Assembly (NCBI GenBank): GCA_021781625.1
Contig: JAJXWL010000001.1
Location: forward strand, 1 to 64,000
Direction: 5' to 3'
Length of the DNA stretch: 64,000 nt
Source of the DNA: a bacterium
Lineage (GTDB): Bacteria > Spirochaetota > Spirochaetia > JABEVK01
The notes under the pieces were generated by a model. It saw only the letters and a list, made by a program, of their open reading frames with translations. It was not told the DNA's origin and did not search any database. Positions 15,141-23,137 of this stretch are shown in pieces (positions within the stretch are counted from its first letter, which is position 1; every line of letters begins with the position of its first letter). A program made the translations under genes and the position numbers.

Positions 15141-15170
15141 AGAGTACCTTTTAACATAAATGAATGTCAA
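15141..15170 (-). promoter_or_regulatory. Sigma70-type promoter of the methyltransferase-peptide-radical SAM unit
   Basis: On the minus strand TTGACA (plus 15165-15170) and TACTCT (plus 15141-15146) are 18 nt apart, in an A+T-rich stretch reaching 15196. Transcription would begin near 15133 and run through the five island genes. Confidence 0.65.
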
Positions 15171-15196
15171 TATAGTTTTTTTGGAATATTCTAAAT

Positions 15197-16273
15197 TTAT
15201 AGATTCATATTCATCACGCCGCGTACTTCCTCAAGGGTTTTGACGGCTTCTTCTCTGGCACCCTCAATTCCTTTGCGAAGAACACTGCGCACATAGGACA
15301 AATCTTTTTCTAGAGTTTTTCGTTTTTCTCGAATCGGGGCCAAATAGGTGTTGAGAGTTTCGGTGACCACCGCTTTTAATTTTCCTGCACCGCCATCACC
15401 GATCGCCTGTGCTAGGCTTTGAGGTGACTCCCCTGACGCTAACGAGGCCAACAACAAAAGATTGGACACCTCAGGACGCCCCACGGGGTCATAGGTAATC
15501 AGACGATCGGCGTCGGTTTTTGCCTTTTTGATTAAAGAAGCGGTTTCTTCGGGGGTAGCACTCAGCATAATGGCGTTGTTACGGCTTTTGCTCATCTTTT
15601 GCGAACCATCGAGGCCCAGAATCACAGGAGCCGCGCTGAGCAGGGGGCTAGGTTCAGGAAAAACTGTTTGCCCCCGTCCATAGCGTTCATTAAAGCGTCT
15701 GGCTACCGTGCGGGTAATTTCCAAGTGAGGCAATTGATCCTTGCCCACAGGTACGACATTGCCCTTACAAAACAGAATGTCTGCCGCCTGGTGAATCGGA
15801 TAGGTATACATTCCCGCGTTGATCCGAGCGAGCCCCGCCGCCTGGATTTCTTCTTTGACTGTGGGGTTACGGTCAAGCTCCGCCATGGTGACCAGAGTCA
15901 AAAACGGCAAGAGGAGCTGGTTGAGCTCGGGCACATGGCTGTGAGGAAAAATCCACGTTCGTGAGTTTTCAGGATCAATTCCCACGGACAAATAATCGAT
16001 GACCAGTTGCAGGGTATTTTCGGCAATGGCTTCAAAGGTTTCTCTGTCGGTGAGGACTTGATAATCAGCGATCACAATATAGGTAGAGACCCCCAAGGCC
16101 TGAAGGCGGCGGCGATTCTCAAGGGATCCAAAAAGATGCCCTATATGAAGTCTGCCGGTGGGACGGTCGCCCGTCAAAACCCTGTATTTTTCGGGGTGTT
16201 GGGGAAGGTCTGCTTCAAGCTTTTGACTTCGTTCCCAGGTAGCCTCAAACGAGCCCGTATAGAGATCACTCAT
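15197..16273 (-). CDS. trpS: Tryptophanyl-tRNA synthetase
   Basis: 358 residues from ATG 16273, with GAGGAAC seven bases before it; a GTG at 16285 is part of that ribosome site. Class I synthetase signatures: GDRPTGRLHIGHLFGS (HIGH) near the N-terminus and QKMSKSRNN (KMSKS). TrpRS-typical stretches are NPTVKEE, PIHQAADILFCKGNVVPVGKDQ and the C-terminal ALxAIGDGGAGKLK-like region. Charges tRNA-Trp in the cytoplasm. It is the last gene before the island promoter; the island therefore begins just behind an essential gene. Confidence 0.95.
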   Translation of the reverse strand: MSDLYTGSFEATWERSQKLEADLPQHPEKYRVLTGDRPTGRLHIGHLFGSLENRRRLQALGVSTYIVIADYQVLTDRETFEAIAENTLQLVIDYLSVGIDPENSRTWIFPHSHVPELNQLLLPFLTLVTMAELDRNPTVKEEIQAAGLARINAGMYTYPIHQAADILFCKGNVVPVGKDQLPHLEITRTVARRFNERYGRGQTVFPEPSPLLSAAPVILGLDGSQKMSKSRNNAIMLSATPEETASLIKKAKTDADRLITYDPVGRPEVSNLLLLASLASGESPQSLAQAIGDGGAGKLKAVVTETLNTYLAPIREKRKTLEKDLSYVRSVLRKGIEGAREEAVKTLEEVRGVMNMNL

Positions 16274-16309
16274 GCTGTTCCTCACTTTCTTTGGTTAAAT
16301 CTCGTGCCC

Positions 16310-16768
16310 TTAACGTTCACCCGGAGACAATTCGGGGTGAAGTGGCGGCAGGCTCTTCACATCAATAACGTCCCCCACCTTAACCCCGGCTTTGGTAAAG
16401 GCGCCCTGATTGACTTCGAGAGCATACAGAACCGAATACTCAGACGAGCGGGGCTCTAACGAGAACGGCTGCATATCAAGAATTTTTTTTATGACCCCGT
16501 TTCGATCGGCAAAAGCTACTGACAGCGGGATATGAGTATTTTTCATCCAAAACACCTGAGGGACTTCACGGGCAAAGACAAAGAGCATGCCGTGATCCTC
16601 CTTCATGTGCGTTCGAAACATGAGGCCTTTTTCTCGTTGTGCCACGGTAGTTGCCAGTTCCACCTTAAAGACGGCAGGACCCACTTTGAGTTTGACCACC
16701 GGAAGCGAGTCAGCACAGCCCACCGTAAAAACCAAGGCTACTAAGGCAAGAGTTTTAAAAAAGTTCAA
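16310..16768 (-). CDS. DUF192 family lipoprotein
   Basis: 152 residues. The signal peptide ends at a lipobox-like VGC (Cys18). The DUF192 core is seen as VAQREKGLMFRTHMKEDHGMLFVFA, PQVFWMKNTHIPLSVAFAD and YALEVNQGAFTKAGVKVGD. The family is small, single-domain and without known activity, often exported. Overlaps the end of the upstream hypothetical gene by 14 nt, so it is co-translated with it; 36 nt separate it from trpS. Confidence 0.85.
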   Translation of the reverse strand: MNFFKTLALVALVFTVGCADSLPVVKLKVGPAVFKVELATTVAQREKGLMFRTHMKEDHGMLFVFAREVPQVFWMKNTHIPLSVAFADRNGVIKKILDMQPFSLEPRSSEYSVLYALEVNQGAFTKAGVKVGDVIDVKSLPPLHPELSPGER

Positions 16769-17279
16769 GAAATTTCTCCCGTGAAATTTGCTGATACGCC
16801 TTACCAGCCTGGGAATTTTGCCTTAGCTTGGCCTCGATGGTCAAGTCAACATACTTAATCGTGAGAGGTCTTTCTAAAGAAAGGCGAGTTTTTCCGTCAG
16901 ACCAGGCGGCCATACTCGGGTCAAGCTCTTTCGGTTGGCCATATTTCTTGACTAAGGCTGTGTATAGCCCATAGTAGTCAAACTCCTGGGGGTTTAAATC
17001 ATACGTGGCAACAAAAAGGATTCCGTTATGAAACTGAAAAACCCCGCGGTGAAAGTAGGTAATTCCCGGCACGTCAATCAAAGAGTTGTTGGGTTTGGCC
17101 AGCAGGGTGACTTGCGGACCGCCGTTCCATTGAAAATATCCTGACTTTGACAACTCTTGTTTGACTTGGTCGAGCGTCATCCCTAAATGGATGGTATCAA
17201 AACCGGTTGAGAGGGGTGTTTGCGCTGAAAGGGTCGCTGTTAGCACAAGACCCGCAAAAATTCCTAGTAGGAGCTTCAT
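16755..17279 (-). CDS. Hypothetical exported protein
   Basis: 174 residues from ATG 17279. The signal peptide (MKLLLGIFAGLVLTATLSAQ) is followed by a region reading STGFDTIHLGMTLDQVKQELSKSGYF, a pattern seen in small periplasmic domains that also resemble the SmpA/BamE type (G-M-T-x-x-Q-V motif). The C-terminal half has beta-rich character and ends ISREKFLELF. I do not recognise a specific family; BamE-like fold is a guess from the GMTLDQVK motif. Lies between the zinc-ribbon protein and the DUF192 lipoprotein in one set. Confidence 0.7.
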   Translation of the reverse strand: MKLLLGIFAGLVLTATLSAQTPLSTGFDTIHLGMTLDQVKQELSKSGYFQWNGGPQVTLLAKPNNSLIDVPGITYFHRGVFQFHNGILFVATYDLNPQEFDYYGLYTALVKKYGQPKELDPSMAAWSDGKTRLSLERPLTIKYVDLTIEAKLRQNSQAGKAYQQISREKFLELF

Positions 17280-17292
17280 CAACGTGTCTTCT

Positions 17293-17646
17293 TTACGAAT
17301 TCCTTGTCAGATAATACCAGACAACCCCTAAGGCGAAAAGGACCAAAAAGAGCACCATCAAAGGAATAAACAGGTCTTTTTTTTTGCGGCTTCGTTGGCG
17401 AGTTTGGCGGCTGACATTGCTCCCCCGACGAACGCCCAATGCACTGGTGGTTGAAAGGTACCCGCACTGAGGACAACCATTAAGAAACTTATCCGGATGT
17501 CCTGAAAAGCCACAAATCGGGCATTTAACCGACTTAAAGTTTTTTTTGCAATGGGGACAAACGGCCGCGTTGAAAGGAACCTCATGATGACAGTTCTCAC
17601 AATAAAACCGGGATTTTTCTTCGGTGGGAACAAGCGTTTTGCTCAC
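17293..17646 (-). CDS. Zinc-ribbon membrane protein, hypothetical
   Basis: 117 residues from GTG 17646 (AAGG nine bases upstream). Three pairs of CxxC-type knuckles (CENCHH, CPHCKK, CPICGF, CPQCGY) form one or two zinc ribbons in residues 15-62. A basic linker (RQTRQRSRKKKD) and one membrane helix (about 92-112) follow, so the ribbons are probably cytoplasmic. Its role is unknown; it lies in a run of envelope genes downstream of the SpoIIE phosphatase. Confidence 0.75.
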   Translation of the reverse strand: MSKTLVPTEEKSRFYCENCHHEVPFNAAVCPHCKKNFKSVKCPICGFSGHPDKFLNGCPQCGYLSTTSALGVRRGSNVSRQTRQRSRKKKDLFIPLMVLFLVLFALGVVWYYLTRNS

Positions 17647-17669
17647 AATGTTTGACCTTGCACAGCAGA

Positions 17670-18596
17670 TTATGGCAATTCAGCCAAGGAGTAATCCGCA
17701 AAAGCGTATTCTCCTTGTTTTCCATTTAACTCCAAAATCTCAGAAAACGCAACCGAAGCCTGCGGCAGTTGGGTCTGATCGACCGCATCTAACCTGTTGA
17801 GGGGCCACCACACGACCCAGGTGTTACCTTTACGGTGCCAAAAAGCACTAGGGATGCCGGCCTGAGCGCCTTTAAAAAGGTAACCTACACCCCTTTCGCT
17901 TTGCCAAGGTACTTCAAGCTTCAAGACTGAACCAGAGGATTCATGAAACGTCCACAAAAAGGCACCCGAAGACTTCGGTTCCCGAGCTAACTTTACCCTC
18001 ATCCACAAGGTTTGATCAAAAATGACAGCCTGCAGACTTTCGATCGGGGTAAAGCGGGGAGCCTGCGCACTGCCACCAACCAGGCGGGGGCGAAACTCGT
18101 CGCTGAAGCGAACGATAGGCAAAACCTTGTCCCAGTCCGAGGCTTGGCCCGAAAAATCGTATTGAGGCACCAAAATTCCCAGATCTTGGAGGGCCGCTGA
18201 AAAAATTCGGCCTTGGTTAAACTTTAGCCAAGTTTCTGGGGTCAATAACAGGGTTTTTCCCGAAGGTGCTTCCGAGGCAAATAAGTATCCGCAAAACACA
18301 GGACTGCGAAAGTTGAGGTCTTGGCTCCAAGGAACAAAGCCACCAACAATAGCTTCACCGGGCTTAAGGGTTTGTCGCCGCTCTTCGCCGGGAGCTAGTT
18401 GATGTCGTTCCCCCGAAACCTTGGCCAGAGCTTGCAAAACATCTTTTCCCGCTTGAGGGGCCTTTAGTGGGATCTTCCAGTAGGCAAATACCTCGTCTTT
18501 TGTTTGATTGGCTAACCCAAACTCAGTTTGAGCGGTCAAAACCCCGCCAACAAGGACTAAAGTGGCCAACGCCACGGCCCGAAGCTGCATGATCAT
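17670..18596 (-). CDS. Hypothetical exported protein downstream of the SpoIIE phosphatase
   Basis: 308 residues with a signal peptide (about 1-22). The body is Trp-rich and probably beta-structured (AFLWTFHESSG, GNTWVVWWPLNRLD, EYAFADYSLAEL). No family recognised. ATG 18596 overlaps the phosphatase stop (ATGA) and has AAAGGA before it, so the protein is translated together with the phosphatase and may serve in the same envelope or signalling process. Confidence 0.7.
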   Translation of the reverse strand: MIMQLRAVALATLVLVGGVLTAQTEFGLANQTKDEVFAYWKIPLKAPQAGKDVLQALAKVSGERHQLAPGEERRQTLKPGEAIVGGFVPWSQDLNFRSPVFCGYLFASEAPSGKTLLLTPETWLKFNQGRIFSAALQDLGILVPQYDFSGQASDWDKVLPIVRFSDEFRPRLVGGSAQAPRFTPIESLQAVIFDQTLWMRVKLAREPKSSGAFLWTFHESSGSVLKLEVPWQSERGVGYLFKGAQAGIPSAFWHRKGNTWVVWWPLNRLDAVDQTQLPQASVAFSEILELNGKQGEYAFADYSLAELP

Positions 18597-21500
18597 ATTT
18601 TATCCTTTCGCCGGATCGCCAACAGCGTCAAATCGTCAAACTGGTCGTCTTCTTTGAGGTAGGAAAACACCACATATTCATTAAATTGCGGGTCGGGTTG
18701 AGGGTCATGAAAAAACCTCGAGTATTCCACAAAATGTTTTTTTAAAAATTCGTCAATTTGAATATCGACTTTGATGCGGTCCTCTTTGGTGGCGGTGGGA
18801 TCAGGTACCAGACGAAAGATTTTTTCAACCGCCACTAAAGCTAAAACCGCTTGACGGGCACTTCCGTCACAAGAACTAAAGTCAAAAGTGACCCCCGCCG
18901 CATTCCAGGGATCGTAGCGTTTGACCAAGGTATAAGTCCCACGATTGTAAAAGGCGGTGACGATGGCTTCAATTCGTTCAGGGTTAAGGTCTTCGCCGTC
19001 GATACAGCCCGGTTCCGTCACGGACACCTTTGTCGATGGATCATCGGGATCGCGAAACGCAATGAGTTCACCGTTTGCTCCTCGAAAATACCGTTTGGCT
19101 TCTTCGATACCGTCCGTATACAAAAACACTGTGTCGCCGGGGTCTAGGGCAATGTCATAATCCTTGTAGAGGGGACGTGCCATAAAGTCGGCAATTTGTC
19201 CGGTTGCCGGAGACTGACCAAACGTTAGGGTTTCGAACTTATGACGCTGATGACGCCAAACATGAACGATATTGTCACCGGCATGGCAAAAACGAATCTT
19301 GCCGGTTTGAACATTCAGAAGGCCCATATTGAGCGCCGCAAACCGGCCTTTGTACCCCAAAGATTCCAAAAGGTCGTTGATCTCGGCAACAGTCTCATGA
19401 ACCGTGGGGTTACGGCCCTCTTTTTTGGCCGTCCAGGAGCGAAAAAATTTGACCACCAACGTGGCGACGTTGAACATGATCAGTGCCGCAGGTATGCCCT
19501 TTCCGGAAACGTCGCACTTGATGTACCCGTACCAGGGACTAGCTGCATTCATGCCATCATTGTTGTCGAGCTGTTGAAACCCATAATAATCACCTGAAAC
19601 TCCCTTGGCTCCCTCGTAATAGCCGAACTTTTCAATGGTAGGCAAATCGAGGTACCCGGTGGTCATCTTTCGTCCCGCTGGGTTTTTATCAAGGGGGATG
19701 AAAGTCTTTTGAATATCCTTGCCGAGCAGGAGGTCTTTATTGGCTTCGGCGGCATGCACGAGTCCCTGGGTCATCTGGTTGATGGTTTCGGCAAGGTCAG
19801 CAATCTCGTCCTTGGTACGAATTTGAATCACATGTTCGGCAAGTTCCGCTTTGTCCTCCGTATCACGGATTTTTTCTACCCCTTTGACCAGCTTTTTAAT
19901 GGGGTTAACCGTAATGGTCGACAAAACGATGGCTCCGACGAGACCTAAAAACAGGGACACTAAAGCAATCAGTTCTGTCAAGAACACCAGCTGATCCCGC
20001 GCTTCGGTGATCTGCTTTAAAATGGGTTTCGTGGTTACTGCTAGGCGAATTAAACCCTTAACATAATCGTTGTCCCCGGCGGTGCGGTAGATTATGGGTT
20101 TATAGAAGACGTACTCGGTCGGTGCGGTAAACAAATGGGCGGGTTGAAAAACCGGAAAACTTTCGGTTTTTCGGCTGATTTCGGCCAAGCGGTCATTCAC
20201 CTGTTTTTCAAGCCTGACAATCTGGGACTGATAGGCGGCCAAAATTCGTTGAGACTCTGCATCAGTGCGCAAAGCATACGGCTGGGCTTTCGCATTGAGT
20301 TCATCAATCCGTCGAGCTAAGGCACCGACTGAGGCGTCGGCTTCTTTGTTGAGCTCTTTTTGCAAGGCTAAGAAGCTTTTTTCAATACCGTCATGAATGA
20401 CCGAAACTCCGGGGACGAGTGTCGGGGTATCGATTTTTTTACTAAGGTTGGGGTCATTCGAAGCCCAAACATACGAGTAGCCTGGTTTTTTTTGAGAACT
20501 CCGACCAGTAATGGTGGTGTATTCGGCATCCTGCATAGCCGAAATCTGTCCTGGCAAGAAAGAGAGCTCCAAGTTATTGCCCGAGGGTAAGTAGGTTCGC
20601 GCCGATGCAGCAAGGCCATTCAAAAGAACCTCTGCCCGCTGTCTTAACCCCTCTCCCAAGCTCAGCTGAGAATTTTGGGTAATAAAAAAGCCCAATGTGG
20701 TTGAAAGGGCTCCTACTACCGAAATTGTCAACACCAAAATCGAGACGGTAAACTTTACCCTCAAGCTGAGCCCTTTTCGCTTCACGGACAGCCTCCTCGT
20801 GCTTGGTCTTTGGTAATACCTATCGGTGAAAATAGCCGCCGCCTGACGGTCAAGAACCAGGATTTCTCGGCCATACTGCAAGACAAAGCGTCCAGATACA
20901 ACGAGTGAGACAAGAAGCAGAAGTAAAGTTCCCCAATACGGAAGCGTCGAAACAGAAAAGAAGAGACGAATGGTTCCAGGGAAACTCCAGTGCTCTTGGT
21001 TAAGATGGTGGTAGTCCCCAATCTTAACGACACCCGAAGGCTCAACCTTAAGAATAAGCCCGGTGAAGAGATTCCCGCGACGAGAATGGTGAACCCCGAC
21101 ACGGTAAAGACCAGGCGCGACGTAATTTAAAACAATTCCATCAATACGACGGTCTGAGGCTAAGTGAAACTGCTCGGGCCCTAGGCTGTAGGTTTCGGGA
21201 GGTCCTCCATGATCTAAAAAGATCTCATCGATAGTCCCCTCACTGGTAAAACCCTCACCTCCAATTTCTAAATGGACGCGGCCCAGATTATCTGTAGTGG
21301 CATCCACATACGTGATCTTGGTGTAAGGCTTGAACTTGTTGAGATGGAAAAAATAGCTATAAGCTTGTCCCCGGTTACCAGCCTCGTCAAAGGCTTCGAC
21401 CATCAGGGCATAGGTGCCGTTTTCTAAGTTGGTAAAGCTCACCTGAGTCGAGCTCGTCGTCGGGGTACTCGGAGGAGTTGGTAAGTGAACGGTCTGGGGG

Positions 21501-23137
21501 TTAACTGTCTGGTGTGGTCCCGCAAGACGAAGCAACTTCCACGCATAGTAACGGGCATCAGGAGTTGAGGGTTGCCAAGACATCGTAAAAGTATTTGAGA
21601 CGGCCCAACCGTTTTCATCCAAAGGTGGAGGTAAAATCCTCACAGGACCAGGGGGGGTAGTTTTGAGAACAACAGAAACCGTTGCGGGCGCAGACCAGTT
21701 TCCGGCCCGGTCATGAACAATCACATGCAAATACCACGGGCCTTCTTTTGTTGGAGTAAACGATAACGGCGAATCACCAGTATGATAGACCAGCTTTGTC
21801 GGAGGCACTCCCAGAGGATTCTGGTCCCAAGAAAAGTTGAACCCTTGAATCCCCGAACGGTCCTCGGGCATTTGTAAGGTAAAGGTGAGCCTGGGACGGT
21901 TAAGAATTTCACCGGCTTTAAAGTTGGCGGGGTAAATCACGGGAGGGTCAACGTGCCGTAGCGGGCTGAGCATGACCACCCCAGAAAGGTGATCAAAGTC
22001 GGTTTGCCACAGAATATAAATATCTTTTCCGAGGGTGAGCGGCTGACCTCCGTACGAGTCTCCCGCCATGTTGGACAGTAATTCCCCCTCTGTCCAACCC
22101 GACGCAGGATCCCAACGGGAAAGGTACTGTTGCCACGATTGGCGACGGTTATCATGCCAAGTGACGTAGAGTTGTTTTTGAAAGCTAAAAAGTACGGGAT
22201 CCCCCGAGGTATAGTCGCCCGACGTGAGACGTTGCACGTCAAGGCGATGCCCAGAAGCATCATAGTTTGCCACGATGATCACCGCTTGGTTGAGCCGTGT
22301 TCGCCTTTCCCAAGAGACAAAAGTCCTCCCGTCAAAGCTCGTGATATGGGGGCGCTGGTTGTCGTAATCATTAGGCTTTAAGGTCGTGTCTTCGGTAAAA
22401 TCACTCAGCCGCTGGGCCTTAGACCAAGTCTTACCGTTGTCCTGTGAGACTTTTTCATAAATCTGATACGTGGGTCGAGAATTGGCCAGGAGTGCCTGAT
22501 ACACCAAGGTGAGCTTGGCGCCTTGAGTCAGAAGGTCAGGTAAAAAGTTTAACCGTTGCTCAGGATCATCAGTAATGATCTGAAACGGTGACCAGCCCCG
22601 TGCCTCACTCGAAAAGGCAATCCGAAAGCTCGAATCTTGTCCCAGGTTGGCAAATAAAAGCGGGTGGCCTTGTCCATCAAGAAACAGTTTCGGAGCTAAA
22701 AGATCACCCTGAGTTGTAAAGGTGTGATCAAGTTGAAAATGACTGCCGTGGTCACTCGATTTGTAAACTTGTATGAGCTTATCCCGGGCAAGAACAGCCA
22801 CCCACAACGTCCCCGAAGCATCAATCACGGCTGACGAAATTTGAACCAGTTGCCCGGTTACGGTAAAGGGGCCCAGAACTTGACGATGCATTGTCCATTG
22901 CGTAGCGTCTTTGGATTTTTCAGCGAGGCTAAGATAAACTTGGGGCCAAGAGTTTGTGGAACGAGATTCTTGCCAAACAACGGCGGCCCAGGTGGGGCTC
23001 GTGACCGTCTGAGGAAAGGCGGCCCCCGAACGGATTAAGTAAGCTGGGTTATCCCACCAGAGGGTTTGCGCACCCAGAAGAGCGGGTAAAACGACACTCA
23101 GGCTCAGCCAGAATAGAGCCCCTAACAACCGCCGCAT
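18593..23137 (-). CDS. Large membrane SpoIIE/RsbU-type PP2C phosphatase with periplasmic sensor
   Basis: 1514 residues. A signal peptide (1-23) leads into a sialidase/BNR-like beta-propeller region (about 25-395), then Ig/fibronectin-like domains (about 400-720). One membrane helix (YWGTLLLLLVSLVVSGRF) and then a second sensor flanked by helices (ILVLTISVVGALSTTLGF and LIALVSLFLGLVGAIVL) precede a HAMP linker. The C-terminal 380 residues are the PP2C/SpoIIE domain: KGVSGDYYGF, KCDVSGKGIPAAL, YTDGIEEAKR and FDDLTLLAI supply the metal-binding aspartates. Such enzymes dephosphorylate anti-sigma-factor antagonists. No kinase or antagonist gene lies nearby. One base overlaps the upstream repeat protein gene (TAATG). 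Confidence 0.9.
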   Translation of the reverse strand: MRRLLGALFWLSLSVVLPALLGAQTLWWDNPAYLIRSGAAFPQTVTSPTWAAVVWQESRSTNSWPQVYLSLAEKSKDATQWTMHRQVLGPFTVTGQLVQISSAVIDASGTLWVAVLARDKLIQVYKSSDHGSHFQLDHTFTTQGDLLAPKLFLDGQGHPLLFANLGQDSSFRIAFSSEARGWSPFQIITDDPEQRLNFLPDLLTQGAKLTLVYQALLANSRPTYQIYEKVSQDNGKTWSKAQRLSDFTEDTTLKPNDYDNQRPHITSFDGRTFVSWERRTRLNQAVIIVANYDASGHRLDVQRLTSGDYTSGDPVLFSFQKQLYVTWHDNRRQSWQQYLSRWDPASGWTEGELLSNMAGDSYGGQPLTLGKDIYILWQTDFDHLSGVVMLSPLRHVDPPVIYPANFKAGEILNRPRLTFTLQMPEDRSGIQGFNFSWDQNPLGVPPTKLVYHTGDSPLSFTPTKEGPWYLHVIVHDRAGNWSAPATVSVVLKTTPPGPVRILPPPLDENGWAVSNTFTMSWQPSTPDARYYAWKLLRLAGPHQTVNPQTVHLPTPPSTPTTSSTQVSFTNLENGTYALMVEAFDEAGNRGQAYSYFFHLNKFKPYTKITYVDATTDNLGRVHLEIGGEGFTSEGTIDEIFLDHGGPPETYSLGPEQFHLASDRRIDGIVLNYVAPGLYRVGVHHSRRGNLFTGLILKVEPSGVVKIGDYHHLNQEHWSFPGTIRLFFSVSTLPYWGTLLLLLVSLVVSGRFVLQYGREILVLDRQAAAIFTDRYYQRPSTRRLSVKRKGLSLRVKFTVSILVLTISVVGALSTTLGFFITQNSQLSLGEGLRQRAEVLLNGLAASARTYLPSGNNLELSFLPGQISAMQDAEYTTITGRSSQKKPGYSYVWASNDPNLSKKIDTPTLVPGVSVIHDGIEKSFLALQKELNKEADASVGALARRIDELNAKAQPYALRTDAESQRILAAYQSQIVRLEKQVNDRLAEISRKTESFPVFQPAHLFTAPTEYVFYKPIIYRTAGDNDYVKGLIRLAVTTKPILKQITEARDQLVFLTELIALVSLFLGLVGAIVLSTITVNPIKKLVKGVEKIRDTEDKAELAEHVIQIRTKDEIADLAETINQMTQGLVHAAEANKDLLLGKDIQKTFIPLDKNPAGRKMTTGYLDLPTIEKFGYYEGAKGVSGDYYGFQQLDNNDGMNAASPWYGYIKCDVSGKGIPAALIMFNVATLVVKFFRSWTAKKEGRNPTVHETVAEINDLLESLGYKGRFAALNMGLLNVQTGKIRFCHAGDNIVHVWRHQRHKFETLTFGQSPATGQIADFMARPLYKDYDIALDPGDTVFLYTDGIEEAKRYFRGANGELIAFRDPDDPSTKVSVTEPGCIDGEDLNPERIEAIVTAFYNRGTYTLVKRYDPWNAAGVTFDFSSCDGSARQAVLALVAVEKIFRLVPDPTATKEDRIKVDIQIDEFLKKHFVEYSRFFHDPQPDPQFNEYVVFSYLKEDDQFDDLTLLAIRRKDKI

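Noticed and set aside
15095..15157. Longer methyltransferase start at 15157
   Set aside because: It lies in the predicted promoter and leader; the ATG at 15094 has AAGGAG at the right spacing.
18593..23137. Antisense open frames of 60-120 codons opposite the phosphatase and repeat-protein genes
   Set aside because: They lack ribosome sites and family features; codon pattern follows the minus-strand genes.
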